From positions 1 to 64,000 of the forward strand of contig NZ_KB905559.1 of NCBI RefSeq assembly GCF_000380965.1: 64,000 nucleotides of DNA, given 5' to 3'. This document shows, piece after piece, positions 1 to 9,570 of the stretch. This stretch comes from Paenibacillus ginsengihumi DSM 21568. GTDB lineage: Bacteria; Bacillota; Bacilli; Paenibacillales; NBRC-103111. The stretch's first letter is position 1, and every line of letters starts with the position of its first letter. The notes beneath the pieces were generated by a model. That model was not told the origin of the DNA. It was given only the letters and a program-made list of their open reading frames with translations, and ran no database searches. Both the position numbers and the translations under genes were made by a program.

Positions 1-130
1 TGTTGTCGAATGTGACCGGTCTCAACTTCTTCATGATCTGCTTGATTCGGCGACGCTCCGCAAGAATTTCAATTCGGCGTTCGCGGCGTGATTTTCGTTC
101 TGGCGCATGGTTCGTTGCTTGTGGTACCAT
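1..130 (-). CDS. Small basic protein, N-terminal part (runs off the left edge)
   Basis: An ATG at 130 opens a frame that stays open to the window edge, giving about 43 residues. A purine-rich AGAGGAAG ribosome site lies upstream. The visible part is rich in Arg and Lys, starting MVPQATNHAPERKSRRERR, which fits a nucleic-acid-binding or highly charged phage protein. It has the same orientation as the prophage lytic genes and lies downstream of the amidase. I do not recognise the family. The rest of the gene, and the left prophage end, are outside the window. Confidence 0.45.
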   Translation of the reverse strand, partial: MVPQATNHAPERKSRRERRIEILAERRRIKQIMKKLRPVTFDN

Positions 131-376
131 GTTGCTAGGGACACTTCCTCTCGTTGGTTATTCGTGGTGGTTTAACCTTTGACAAGAGGCTTGCAGTGTC
201 CTGTTTATTTTGCAAAAAATTGGCAACTTTTTATGACGAAAATGCCTTGTCACAACGTGAATCTCTCAGATTTTGGCTAGGCTACATTCCGAATTCATGT
301 TAAAGGTAAATATTATCGCCGTGTTGCAAATGCAAAACCAGTCGCACGAGATGACGACCCTGTATAAGTTGTCAAT

Positions 377-405
377 CCCCGCCCAGCCACAACGGCCAAG
401 CGGGG
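377..405. terminator. GC-rich hairpin beside the amidase gene
   Basis: Arms 377-388 and 394-405 pair through CCCCGC/GCGGGG around a 5-nt loop. On the plus strand the hairpin is followed by GTTTGTTTATTTT, a good intrinsic-terminator tail. On the minus strand, downstream of the amidase stop at 412, the tail is not U-rich. It may block plus-strand read-through or protect the 3' end of the lysis transcript. The rest of 131-411 shows no convincing gene. Confidence 0.5.
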
Positions 406-411
406 GTTTGT

Positions 412-1107
412 TTATTTTCCGCCGTTCATCCGCCACAGCATCGTCCAAACCTCTTCCCGGGTTACGCCGTCCCGCGGCCGGGTGCCGTCGGTAATGCCTG
501 CCGACACGGCCCAATCACGGGCTGCACGCGCCCACTCGGACACAGTATCGACCGGGGCAGGTACAACCGCAGCGGGCAGCCCGAAAGCCTCAGCGACGCC
601 GTCAGCGGTGGCCGTGGCGATCTGCTCCAAGAATGCCTCCGTTTTGAGCAGGGCGGCATCCTTGGCCGTGTCGATAAAGCCGTATTCGAGCAGCGCCGCG
701 GGCATGTTCGTCTCCCGCAGCACCGCCAGGTTGGCCTGCTTGCGGCCGCGGTCAGGCAGACCGGAGGCGACGAACGCCGCTGCTACCTTGCGATGGATGA
801 CGTTCCGGAGAGCGGCCGTAGCGCCGCTGGTGCCAGTATACGTAAACGACTCAAAGCCCGTACCTCCGCCGGCATTAATATGGATGCTGAGGAAATAGTC
901 GACCTTGGCGGTGTTTGCGGCTCGAGCCCGGTCGCTCAGCTCTACAAACGTATCGTCCGTCCGGGTGTACCGCACGTCCGCACCGCGAGCGGCCAGCAGT
1001 TGCCCGATCCGAAGGGCAAGCTTGAGCGTCAGATCCTTTTCGCGCAGCCCGTTGCCGATTGCACCCGGGTCCTTCCCGCCGTGTCCTGCATCGATCATGA
1101 TTTTCAT
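412..1107 (-). CDS. Phage endolysin, N-acetylmuramoyl-L-alanine amidase (Amidase_3)
   Basis: 231 aa. The N-terminal ~175 residues are a zinc-dependent Amidase_3 domain: MIDAGHGGKDPGAIG near the start gives the first His ligand, SIHINAGG the second His, and LLEYGFI the C-terminal Glu region. The last ~45 residues (SEWARAARDWAVSAGITDG, then TREEVWTMLWRM) resemble an SLH-like module and probably anchor the enzyme to the wall. It cleaves the MurNAc-L-Ala bond at lysis. The start overlaps the holin stop (1104-1107), so the two are translationally coupled. No signal peptide is seen, consistent with holin-dependent release. Confidence 0.92.
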   Translation of the reverse strand: MKIMIDAGHGGKDPGAIGNGLREKDLTLKLALRIGQLLAARGADVRYTRTDDTFVELSDRARAANTAKVDYFLSIHINAGGGTGFESFTYTGTSGATAALRNVIHRKVAAAFVASGLPDRGRKQANLAVLRETNMPAALLEYGFIDTAKDAALLKTEAFLEQIATATADGVAEAFGLPAAVVPAPVDTVSEWARAARDWAVSAGITDGTRPRDGVTREEVWTMLWRMNGGK

Positions 1108-1508
1108 TTCGGCTCACCTCTCCCTCTCAGCACTTCAACGGCCTGCTTCACGATCGGCGGGATCGGCGCTCCGAGCTTGCCGCCATTTTCGATGATGGAC
1201 AATAGCTCATTGGCGATGTAAAAATACGCGATCGCATCCCGAAACAGATGCGCGTCGCCCAGCACGCGATCCACCAGGTGCCCTGCCGCCACCATCGCGA
1301 AAATGAACACCTTGCGGGCAATGCCGATTAGTCCCTTAGTGCTTCGCAGCTCCCCGGCCGCTCCCGCCGCCGCCATGCCGGTAAAATAGTCAATGACGAC
1401 GAAAATAAGCAGCGCATTTAAAATGGCCGACCAACCCCCGAAAAAGTATGTCGTAGCACTCGAAAAGGCCGCCACTCCCCATTTAACAAGCAAATACCAT
1501 CTTTCCAT
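1104..1508 (-). CDS. Phage holin
   Basis: 134 aa with three or four hydrophobic stretches: an N-terminal segment around FSSATTYFFGGW, ALLIFVVIDYFTGM, and VFIFAMVAAGHLVD. The VVIDYFTGM core and the amphipathic C-terminus match the family of phage holins called phi105 or toxin-secretion/lysis holins. It would form the membrane lesion that lets the adjacent amidase reach peptidoglycan. It sits directly before the endolysin with a 4-nt overlap. Family assignment is from motif memory. Confidence 0.85.
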   Translation of the reverse strand: MERWYLLVKWGVAAFSSATTYFFGGWSAILNALLIFVVIDYFTGMAAAGAAGELRSTKGLIGIARKVFIFAMVAAGHLVDRVLGDAHLFRDAIAYFYIANELLSIIENGGKLGAPIPPIVKQAVEVLRGRGEPK

Positions 1509-1568
1509 GGCACCAATCCCTTTCCGCCCTTTCGGGCAATAAAATAGCTACGCACACTGCGGAGCTGA

Positions 1569-2030
1569 TTATTCTTCCGATGCTGTATCCGTTTCTTCTG
1601 GTTGTGATTCTTCCGGCACTTCCGTCGCCTCCACGGCCACCGCTCCGTAAGCCGTAAAATCCGGCCCGGTGCAGCGGATTGTGTACGTGCCAGCCTTGTC
1701 CGCCGTAAAGGTGTATGTCGCGCTGCCGTCAACAGCGTGCACGGTCAGCTTTTTACCGGCGACATCCAGCTCGACATCACCGCTGTACATGGACGGCTGA
1801 TCATCCCACGTCTTGATCATAATCGCCACCGTCGCCTCGTCGGCTCCGTCCGCTACGATCTCCGTCTTGTCGACGGTCAGGATCGTCTTGTAGCCGACAA
1901 ACTCGCCGTCGATGTATTTGCAGCCGAGTAGTCGCGTGTCTTGTGTGTTGATCGGTACCATGATGGATACGAGCTGCGACACGGATACGACGCGTCCGCT
2001 TTGGATTTCTGCGTAATAATAATAGCTCAT
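1569..2030 (-). CDS. Phage virion or tail accessory protein with Ig-like domain
   Basis: I start at the ATG at 2030 (MSYYYYAEIQSG, 153 aa) because GGGAGG lies 7-8 nt upstream; the frame is open 27 nt further. Residues ~50-135 look like a bacterial Ig-like (Big) domain: LTVDKTEIVADGADEATV, then a Thr/Val-rich beta pattern ending GTYTIRCTGPDF. The C-terminus is acidic (PEESQPEETD). Such domains decorate tails or fibres and help attachment to cell-surface sugars. It lies between the fibre gene and the holin. The exact role is not known. Confidence 0.65.
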   Translation of the reverse strand: MSYYYYAEIQSGRVVSVSQLVSIMVPINTQDTRLLGCKYIDGEFVGYKTILTVDKTEIVADGADEATVAIMIKTWDDQPSMYSGDVELDVAGKKLTVHAVDGSATYTFTADKAGTYTIRCTGPDFTAYGAVAVEATEVPEESQPEETDTASEE

Positions 2031-2043
2031 GTTTAGTCCTCCC

Positions 2044-3090
2044 TTAGTAAGATTCAATGACTTCCCAGGATATAGGTCTCAAATCATCGCCACCAGGTGT
2101 GCGGTTCACTGGCAGCGTCCACTCGACGCGAATTGTTGTAGCGCTAATTAATCTAATTGACACGTTATGCAAATCAATCGTTGGGTTGCCGACCACCCCT
2201 ACGTAAGATGCGCTCGTTAGCAAGTTTAGCTGCGCCTTAGCCGGATTGACCGCGCTGATTGAGATGTCGTGATATCTGCTGGCGTTATTAGTGCCGAAGT
2301 TTACTGACGTATACCCACGTTGTACACCTTTAATCCCTCCCACGGGTGTCCACACCCCCCCATTGTTGTATTCGAGCACGCCGTTGTTGACGCGCAGCAT
2401 TGAGGCGTCCCAGACTCGATTTCCGTCAGCAGTTAACGGGCCGCCAACGTTAACGCCATTTGCAAAATCCCGATTAAAATTGATGCTTAAATAGTTACCG
2501 TCTGCCGTGTTGAAGGCAACCAACGCTCTCTTCCCGTGCGCTGCAAAGTCACGTCCGTTTGTTTGCCAAATGCCTCGGCTAAGGACAAAATCCACAGAAT
2601 GAAGCCCGTCGAGCGTATCCGCATCGAGGCCGCTACCGGAGCCGTCATTGATCGCATTCCAGACTCGGGCCCCTTTAAAAAACATATCGTCAGGCCTGAT
2701 ACGTACACGATTTTCCCAATTCTGCATTATGCGTAGTTCATCGTTATAAACGTCAATAATCCAAAGCGGATTCCCATTCGATCCGTCCATTTGGATTTGA
2801 CCGCCTTCGCCGGTATCGTTTTCCTTTCGGATAGTCAGCGTTGATGGAACAGACAGCGGTCCAGTCATCGTGCCGCCAGTTTTCGGCACAGCCGCATCTG
2901 CTGTAGCTTGTGCAGTCGCTATCCCCTGCTCGATCTTGTTCATGTTCCCCGCGCTAACCGGAGTACCCGGTTCATACACCGTCCCCGGCGCAGGGATAAG
3001 CGTCACCGTGCCGTCAGGGTTTTGCTGCAGGTTGTACGTCCTCGGCCGCTCAACGGCACGATCTTTCCAATCTGTCTTTACGTAAGGCAT
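2044..3090 (-). CDS. Phage tail fibre / receptor-binding protein
   Basis: 348 aa. The N-terminal region has the pattern of many siphophage fibres: VKTDWKDR, GTPVSAGNMNKIEQGI, then TGGTMTGPLSVP, a collar-type repeat motif. The central DADTLDGLHSVDF segment is a common fibre shaft motif. The C-terminal ~100 residues are beta-rich and end in PISWEVIESY, likely the receptor-contacting tip. The start overlaps the stop of the upstream gene (TAATG at 3090), a tight operon arrangement. Confidence 0.8.
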   Translation of the reverse strand: MPYVKTDWKDRAVERPRTYNLQQNPDGTVTLIPAPGTVYEPGTPVSAGNMNKIEQGIATAQATADAAVPKTGGTMTGPLSVPSTLTIRKENDTGEGGQIQMDGSNGNPLWIIDVYNDELRIMQNWENRVRIRPDDMFFKGARVWNAINDGSGSGLDADTLDGLHSVDFVLSRGIWQTNGRDFAAHGKRALVAFNTADGNYLSINFNRDFANGVNVGGPLTADGNRVWDASMLRVNNGVLEYNNGGVWTPVGGIKGVQRGYTSVNFGTNNASRYHDISISAVNPAKAQLNLLTSASYVGVVGNPTIDLHNVSIRLISATTIRVEWTLPVNRTPGGDDLRPISWEVIESY

Positions 3091-3503
3091 TAGTAAATAT
3101 CACCGTCCTCTCCAGCGCTGAATGTGCCGCAGTACCTCAGATTGTTGATTGTCTTAAGGAGCAGATCGTACAGGAGCGCCAGGTTTCGCTCCAGCCGGAT
3201 CGCGTCCCGGTAGTCAAAAACCTGACCGGACCGCCAATTAAGTTTTGGCGTCTCCCAGCCGACGGGAGCATAAAAGTTATCGGCCAGGTACTTGATGTTA
3301 CCCTCGATCCGATTGAGCGAGTCAAAAAACTCAATCTGGCGCATATCGCGATTAGTCACGGTCGTGATGGTGATCGGTCGCCCGGCATACTCGGCCAGGA
3401 TCTCTGCAATGACGCCGGAGTTATTTTCGACGCGGTTGAGGTCGCCGAAATTATAATAATCCTCGTCATCCCAATCCGTTTTTGGGTTAATCCATGTTGC
3501 CAT
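3090..3503 (-). CDS. Phage tail-module protein of unknown role
   Basis: 137 aa, soluble, with a repeated structural motif: DYYNFGDLNRVENNSG in the first quarter and FDYRDAIRLERNLALLYD near the end. Proteins with this D-x-N-R-(V/I)-E pattern occur next to tail-tip and fibre genes in Bacillota siphophages. Stops and starts overlap on both sides (3503 and 3090), so it is co-translated with the baseplate protein and the fibre. It is likely a minor tail or baseplate component; no enzymatic motif is visible. Confidence 0.7.
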   Translation of the reverse strand: MATWINPKTDWDDEDYYNFGDLNRVENNSGVIAEILAEYAGRPITITTVTNRDMRQIEFFDSLNRIEGNIKYLADNFYAPVGWETPKLNWRSGQVFDYRDAIRLERNLALLYDLLLKTINNLRYCGTFSAGEDGDIY

Positions 3504-5062
3504 CAGATCGACCCCTTGCTCTTTGTTTTACCGGCCAGATAGCCTCTGTACTCATATTCTTGATAAGTGATCCGGCTTTGCTTATTGACTCCGTATGCGT
3601 CCTCAATGGTGACGATATCATTGCACTCCAAGGCCGGATTCTGCCTCCAATTGACGTCATACAGGGCCCGCTTGTTGGCCTCAGCCATGATCCAGTTAGC
3701 GACGGCCTGGGCATGAGCCTGGGTGTTGATCAACGTGTTTTCGATCTTAAGAGTTGCCCCGTCCGGTTCCGCGCCGGTCAGGACAACCGTGCCGGCGACC
3801 GTATCGACGCTGCTGTAGTAGTTTACCTCGACACGACTAACGAGCTTTTCGAGCTTAATCTGCGGCTCCTGATAGATATTGTCAAAGTCGATCGTATCCA
3901 CGGGCGATCCGGTCGACAGCCGTACGATATTAATAAAGTCGTCCCTGCTCCCAAACATGGCGCATTGGCCGGCGACGGCGATATTTTGGAGTAGCTGCCT
4001 GTAGGACTGCTTTCGGTACATGCCCTGCGTCGTGATGGACGCAAGCGCCGGGTCAAGCCGATAGTTTTCGATGTCCGCTAGGTCCAGCACATATAGCGCC
4101 AAGTCTCGCAGGTTTGTGCTTTGAGGGGACAGGCTCTCAATCTCGATGGCCGGAATAAAGTCGATCCGGTTGCGCGCCGTAAAAGTCGTCGTTAGCGCCC
4201 CCTCGTCGCTCTGCCACTCGTACAGATAGTACGTACCGACGTTGACCCACTCATAAGTGCTTGGCGCTACCATAACGGCCAGCTCAGCGACCATAGCCTG
4301 GCGGCGTTGGAGGTAGCGATAAAACCCATCTGGATTCAGGATGTTAAACTCGCGGCTGCTGTTATCGACGATGAATTTAAACTCGCTCGACGGTACCGTG
4401 GCCGATGTCGTGTCCAGCTGCTCGACCAGGCTCAGGCTGATAAGCTCGTCATCCCCGTATTCCCTCACCACTCCAAAACTGACTTCCGTCACTTTGGCAC
4501 GCCGGTTTGGCTTGCACCACCGCAGCAGCGTGACCGTAATGCGCCGGTAGTCGGCCAGCTGCTCCCGGTCGATGACGTAGCGACTTAAATCGTTGTCGCG
4601 GACGTTAAACGTCTTAATGATGCCGCCGCTGCCGTCGTACACTACGATGTCAAAATCAGTCGCGTATTCGCCGGCCGGCGTATCAAAAGTCAGTGTGAGG
4701 CCGATGGACGAGTGAGGCTCCGTAAACGAAAAATCAAGTACCTGGGCCGGCGAAAACGCCCCGTCAGCGCCGGAAAAAGTGTTGGAATACCAACCGACCT
4801 CAAATCCCGGCTCCGATGTCCTGGGCGGCAGCACAAACGACCCATCCAGCCGCCAATAGTCGGGCTCAAACGTAGCGTAAGCCGGACGGTCGCGCGTCTG
4901 GTTGGTAAGCTGCGCCTTGCGACTGATCTCGGCCTCGCTGGTAACGGTCACGCTGGCATCGTCGGCCGCTGTAACGTCGCTGATATCAAAGGTGACGCGG
5001 CCAGATGTCCGCCGCGACGGTGCATACACTGCTGCCTTAAATGCTGGACTGGTTTGGATCAT
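3503..5062 (-). CDS. Phage distal-tail / baseplate structural protein
   Basis: 519 aa. It opens MIQTSPAFKAAVYAPSRR and is beta-rich throughout. Position in the tail operon (after a small distal-tail protein, before fibre-region genes) and length suggest a baseplate or tail-hub protein that links the tube to the fibres. The middle part (VGTYYLYEW, then FTARNRIDFI) is of a type seen in such proteins. No peptidase or lysozyme catalytic motif was seen, so it is probably purely structural. Confidence 0.7.
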   Translation of the reverse strand: MIQTSPAFKAAVYAPSRRTSGRVTFDISDVTAADDASVTVTSEAEISRKAQLTNQTRDRPAYATFEPDYWRLDGSFVLPPRTSEPGFEVGWYSNTFSGADGAFSPAQVLDFSFTEPHSSIGLTLTFDTPAGEYATDFDIVVYDGSGGIIKTFNVRDNDLSRYVIDREQLADYRRITVTLLRWCKPNRRAKVTEVSFGVVREYGDDELISLSLVEQLDTTSATVPSSEFKFIVDNSSREFNILNPDGFYRYLQRRQAMVAELAVMVAPSTYEWVNVGTYYLYEWQSDEGALTTTFTARNRIDFIPAIEIESLSPQSTNLRDLALYVLDLADIENYRLDPALASITTQGMYRKQSYRQLLQNIAVAGQCAMFGSRDDFINIVRLSTGSPVDTIDFDNIYQEPQIKLEKLVSRVEVNYYSSVDTVAGTVVLTGAEPDGATLKIENTLINTQAHAQAVANWIMAEANKRALYDVNWRQNPALECNDIVTIEDAYGVNKQSRITYQEYEYRGYLAGKTKSKGSI

Positions 5063-5074
5063 CTGCCTCGCCTC

Positions 5075-5419
5075 CTATCGCTCGATAATGTTGCACTTGA
5101 TGTCGACCCAGCGGGGCACGCCATTAATGTAATCGAGAGCCCCGACGGATCGGTCACCAGCGTAAAAAGTACCGGTGCGCGTTCGGTTGTCGTGAGGGTC
5201 GATAAACTCGACGTCGAAAAAATTATTGGACAAGGCTTGGAGCAGCCGCTGTAGCTCATCGTTGGGGAGATATTTCCACGCCATCTCAAGCTTGCGCTTT
5301 GTGGCAATTATCTCCTTGATAAGCGTGCCGCGGGCATTACGCTCGGCTTTGGATAGGTCCATCTCGCCCCATTTGTACTCCGATGGTGTCGGCATCTGCG
5401 ACCCGTTGATTTTAAGCAT
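5075..5419 (-). CDS. DUF6711-like phage tail protein
   Basis: 114 aa. The opening MLKINGSQMPTPSEYKWGEM, followed by ATKRKLEMAW, fits the DUF6711 family, which lies just downstream of tape-measure genes in Bacillota siphophages and is likely a distal-tail component. The gene follows the tape measure by only 12 nt, with GGAGGG in the gap as ribosome site. Function is inferred from position only. Confidence 0.7.
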   Translation of the reverse strand: MLKINGSQMPTPSEYKWGEMDLSKAERNARGTLIKEIIATKRKLEMAWKYLPNDELQRLLQALSNNFFDVEFIDPHDNRTRTGTFYAGDRSVGALDYINGVPRWVDIKCNIIER

Positions 5420-5431
5420 GTCCGACCCTCC

Positions 5432-7685
5432 TTAAACCTCTCGTATAACGGTCGGCCCCTGGCGCTGCTGCTCCCGCTGCGTGTACGGCAGCAGGACCCT
5501 AGCCAGAGTCGCCCCGTCCAGGTTGACGACGATGTCCCCGCCGGTGCCGGCTGCCTGGTTGCCTGCGCCGGCCATCTGCATCGCTGTGACGACGGCAGTC
5601 CCGACCGCGCTGCCGATCGCATCCACAAAAGACGTATCCTCCAGCGGCACAACGGCCTCCGTCCCTGCTTCGCCGATCATTGCGAGCGTTGGGCTGGACA
5701 CAATGCCGCCTTTAGCCATCTGCGGCACAGCGCCTAGGCCTTTGACGGAGTTAATCAAGTCGTCAAGCCACTTAGATATAGCGCTGGCTGCCTTGCTCGC
5801 ACCTGCAACGCCGAGTCGGCCTGCATTGGCTGCTCCCGCGCCGGGGATCAGGACTTGCTCCGAGATAGGTTTGAGCGGCTCCGAGATGTTTTCGGATATC
5901 CACTGCGCCGCAGCCACATACCCCTCGAAAAGCCCCTTTAAGGCATCGACAGCCGGCGTGTCAAGCGTGTCATTAACCCGCTGCCGGAACGACGGCTCCG
6001 GTGCTGGCGCCGGTGCCGTCACTGGAGCGCTGACGTAGTCGTAGGTGTTAGCTCTCGACCTAGACCGGGAGCCGGACAGTTCTGATTGCAGAGACGCCCA
6101 GGCGCTGATGATCTCGTTGATCTCACGAATGATCGACCGGGCGGTCTGCTGGACTTTGGACAACATGCCCTCCAGAGCATCGGCCCAAGCCGACTTTATT
6201 GTCGCAAGTGCTGGAGCTACACCTAGGACAGCCATACCGATCATACCCCAGCCTGCCTCCAGATATGGCCTGTAAGCGTTGAGCTTAGACTGCATGTCAT
6301 TGAGCGTATCGTGCCATAGCGTCCTGATGCTCGCTAGCGGCGTGGCGGTTTGCTGGATAATGTTTTGGATCAACTGCCACCCGTACTCAAGGTACGGTCG
6401 GAAGGCGTTAAGCTGTGTCTGCATGTACAGTAGCGTCATCTGCCAAGCCGTGCGAATGTTTGATAACGGCACCTCGGTCTGCTGTACGACAGTCTGCATC
6501 GACCGCCAGTCCGCCTCAATGGTTGGCCGGTGTAGGTTGAGCTGCGACCGCATATAGTCCAACGTCATCTGCCAAGCGTTACGCACAATGCCTAGCGGCA
6601 CCTCAGTCTGCTGTACGACAGTCTGCATCGACCACCAGCCGAGCTCAATCTGCGGTCGGTAGGCGTTAAGTTGAGACAGCATGTAATCCAGTGTAAATTG
6701 CCAATTTGCCCGCAGGTTGGCGAGAGGGTTAGCTAGCTGCTGGATCGCTTTTTGTAGCGATGACCAGTCCGGTACCATGGCAGACACGTAGCCTCTCAAA
6801 GTGGATTGCATACCCGCCAAGGACTCAGACCACAGCGCGCGGACAGACGCCAAAGGCACCTCAGTCTGCTGGATAATTTGTTGGATTGCTTGCCACTCTG
6901 GAGTGATTGCCGACCTAAAAGCTGCTGTCTGCGTGACAACCCCTTGCCACATGCTATCCCACATCCGCTTAACTTTAGCTGTCATCTCCGTTACGGTTGA
7001 CACAACAGCCGTAGCCACCGCACCGATGCCTGCATCCGGCGGCACTGGCGGATCGAACTCGAGCCTTAGCCTGGGCAGCTCTGGTAACTTGGGCACCTCA
7101 AAACCGTCACGGCCGGAGCCTCCGCTGCCACCACCGGACCCGCCTAGCCCACCGGAGCCTCCGCTGCCGCCCGAACCTCCGCCGCTACCGTAGTCGCCGA
7201 TCTGGTTAATCTCGTCAAACGCTGCGAGCTGATTGCGAGCTTTAGCAGCCGATTTAGCCAAATCGTCGTAAGATTTACTTTGATCGTTGACGGCATCAGT
7301 CTGTTTGTCCGTGCCTTTGGTCATTTCGTCATAATCCCAACCGCGGAGCCAATACGCAAAACGGGCGAGTTGCTCGGTAAGGTACGCCACTCCCTCAGCC
7401 ATCCGGGTCAGCGCCGGTAGGACGGCATCCCAGATCGGCAGAAACGCTTGGGATAGGTTAAGCTTGATGTCCTTAAGCTGGCCGATAAGATTGCCTTGAC
7501 GAGTCATGACGTTTTGCTGGAGCTGATTGCCGTAGCGTGCATACGCCTGCTCCAGTATGGCCGCAAGCCTGATCTGCTGCTGCACTTGGAAATTGAGCTG
7601 ATCCCAAGACTTGCCGTTCGCAAACTTTTTAAAGGCATTGGTCGACTCGATCATCGAGACATTTACGAAGATTCCGAGGTCTTCT
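5432..7685 (-). CDS. Tape measure protein, exon 2 (C-terminal part)
   Basis: After splicing, the reading frame runs from the I of TEAI in exon 1 into EDLGIFVNVSMIESTN and on for 750 codons. It contains the typical KLNLSQAFLPIWDAVLPAL segment, a Gly-rich linker, then about six 43-residue repeats built on QQTEVPL and a Trp-Gln-Met-Thr-Leu core (roughly 6130-6900). The C-terminus has a MAKGGIVSSPTLAMIGEAG motif typical of tape measures. The spliced protein is 985 aa and sets tail length. The first in-frame ATG of this segment, at 7654, is not a real start. Confidence 0.88.
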
Positions 7686-8866
7686 CATTATGTTATCGCA
7701 GAAGCTTTTTATCTTCTGCTTCCGGGGGTTTCCCCCATCGTCATTAGGCTACTGCTGGTCGATTCCAGCCCGGTTCAGCGTACATTTTCACCCTCGACTT
7801 TACGTTAGGGGTCGGAGACTCTTGGCAGGATTATTGCTCCCTTAGCGCTCACCTGCTACGCGTTACGGTGCCGGGTGGTGTTCCCGGTTACCTCGGTATT
7901 AGCATGTCAGGGAAATAAAAAGAATCCTGTGCGGTCAGGATTCGTTGAAAATATAACCTTTATATGATTTCCACTTTCCATTCAAAACGGCACAAATTCC
8001 TGTTCGGTTGAAACCGTGTTGCTCAGCCTCTTTTCTACTGCTGAACCGAAGCACCTCACCAGTTTCAACGTGGGTTGCCGTCAAAGGTTTGGGAGGGCGT
8101 CTTGTCATCCCTTTAAACCTATCGCTTAGCATCTTCTTATGCTCTTCAGAATGTTTTCGTCCGAAAAAGGAATTCGCCTCTCCTGTCCTTCGCGAAGCAA
8201 TTTCGCTCATTTTTCTTCTAAAGTCAGAATCTCGACGTTTTCCTGTGTTGGACTTACTTCTTTTAGCGATAGCTTCGGGAGAATTGACAAAAAACTTCAC
8301 TTTCCTGTGGTAATGAACCTTGTTTAAGCGTCCGATTTTCTGCCTGGTCTCATCAGATAGTTTCTTATGACGATTCCCGCCGTTTTCGAGATTAAACCCC
8401 TTCATCTTATTGGTGGAATCATAGAAGTCTATCCAGTGCCTTTCTCTTTCGTCGGCGGCTTCCTGCGAACACTGTTCGACGACCGTGAATTTGAAGTTCG
8501 CTTCTCCAAATTTTCTCCATGCTCGTTGTAAGTGCGTGGAATGGTGTATCCCTCGACGCAATTCGTACTTATGCTCATCCCATCGCTTACGCCTATTTTT
8601 AGTTTGGCCGATATAAACCTTTCCATTAGCCAAACATTCGATTTTGTAAATCGTGATTTTGGGCATAACAAATACACCGCCTATCGTGTAATTTGCCTAT
8701 TATGAATTGCAAGGGAAAGCGTCTTAGGCTGGACGCCTTTCAGTTCGGGTAGCTAATCCGAACCTATCCCTTACCCGCATTATACCATAAATCCCCTGAT
8801 TTAGCCTCTACCGATTTTCCCCGATTTCTTGCAACGTATTTCTACGCTGCGGCGACAGAAATGTTT
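7686..8866 (-). ncRNA. Self-splicing intron (probable group I) in the tape measure gene
   Basis: Exon 1 ends ...GAGGCGAT at 8867 and the intron ends ...TAATG at 7686. Upstream exon ending in U and intron ending in G is the group I rule. Joining 8867 to 7685 restores TEAIEDLGIFVNVSMIEST, a contiguous tape-measure sequence. Without splicing, exon 1 reads into a stop at 8842-8844. The 1181-nt intron carries a GIY-YIG nuclease gene and GC-rich paired segments at both ends, such as the hairpin near 7700-7725. I did not fold the P3-P7 core, so the class is inferred from splice-site bases and the endonuclease type. Confidence 0.85.
7935..8666 (-). CDS. Intron-encoded GIY-YIG homing endonuclease
   Basis: 243 aa. 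The N-terminal ~90 residues are a GIY-YIG nuclease domain: IYKIECLANGKVYIGQT contains the split motif, followed by RRKRWDEH with the catalytic Arg, and a Glu downstream. The C-terminal half carries NUMOD-type DNA-binding pieces: RRKMSEIASRRTGEANSFFG with GRKHSEEHKK (NUMOD3-like), then a final helix-turn-helix-like LRFSSRKEAEQHGFNRTGI. It would cut intronless tape-measure alleles and spread the intron. It lies wholly within the intron, same strand; a weak AGGCGGTG site precedes the ATG. Confidence 0.93.
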   Translation of the reverse strand: MPKITIYKIECLANGKVYIGQTKNRRKRWDEHKYELRRGIHHSTHLQRAWRKFGEANFKFTVVEQCSQEAADERERHWIDFYDSTNKMKGFNLENGGNRHKKLSDETRQKIGRLNKVHYHRKVKFFVNSPEAIAKRSKSNTGKRRDSDFRRKMSEIASRRTGEANSFFGRKHSEEHKKMLSDRFKGMTRRPPKPLTATHVETGEVLRFSSRKEAEQHGFNRTGICAVLNGKWKSYKGYIFNES

Positions 8867-9570
8867 ATCGCCTCTGTATTACCAAGCAGACCGGAGCGCA
8901 TGCGCTCCAACGTATCCTCTATGGATCGGCCCGTCGCCGACGCCACGACACGGGTTGCTTGCGTGAGCTGCTGCACCTCTTGCTGCAAGGTTTTAGTGTC
9001 CTTGATAAAGGATGACAGCAGGACGCTGTACGTCGCCCCCATCTCTGCAGCCTCTGTTTTGGCGAGGCCCTGAGCCCTGGCCCAGTCCATAAAATCCCGC
9101 GATCCGCCTTTAAGCTGCATGTTGAGGCGCCCTATGGTCGCCTCAAACTTTACAGCCTCCTGAGCAGCCACTCCAATCGCACCGACCATTGCGCCAAGTG
9201 CTGCGGTGACGACGCCTATCGCTAGACCCATCGGGCCGAGAGCGGCAGCGGCGCCGCCTGCAGCCGTACCGAGCCCGGCAAGACTCGCCGTAGCTGCACC
9301 GACCGCAGGGCGCAGCGCAGACAACCCGGACACGATGCCGCCGAGCCCTTTAGCACCTCGTAGCTCAGATACAGCCGAGGTTACGGAGGAGCTGGCAGTT
9401 TTAAAGCTGTCTCGCATACCGCCGAGCCCGCGCTTGCCGCTGACTGCGCTAACGGTGCGCTCCGTGTCCCGGCGAAACCGAGATAGCTCCCGAGTCGCAC
9501 CATCCATGGATTTTTTAGCGGAGCTGTAGTCAGCCCCTATCCGTATCATTAGGTTGCGTACAACCGCCAT
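8867..9570 (-). CDS. Tape measure protein, exon 1 (N-terminal part)
   Basis: 704 nt, 234 codons plus two bases of the shared Ile codon. It begins MAVVRNLMIRIGADYSSAKK, a classic tape-measure start, then a predicted coiled-coil with RRDTERTVSAVSGK, and Gly/Ala-rich hydrophobic helices (GLGTAAGGAAAALGPMGLAIG). The exon ends in the conserved RSIEDTLERMRSGLLGNTEAI. The start overlaps the GT chaperone reading frame by 41 nt. Unspliced translation would give a useless 242-residue protein. Confidence 0.88.

Noticed and set aside
266-514. Overlapping ORFs on both strands between the amidase end and 494
   Set aside because: They run through the hairpin at 377-405 and into the amidase gene, with no ribosome site.
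5432-9570. Tape measure as a frameshifted pseudogene
   Set aside because: A splice joining 8867 to 7685 restores a complete, conserved frame; the gap is an intron with a homing endonuclease.
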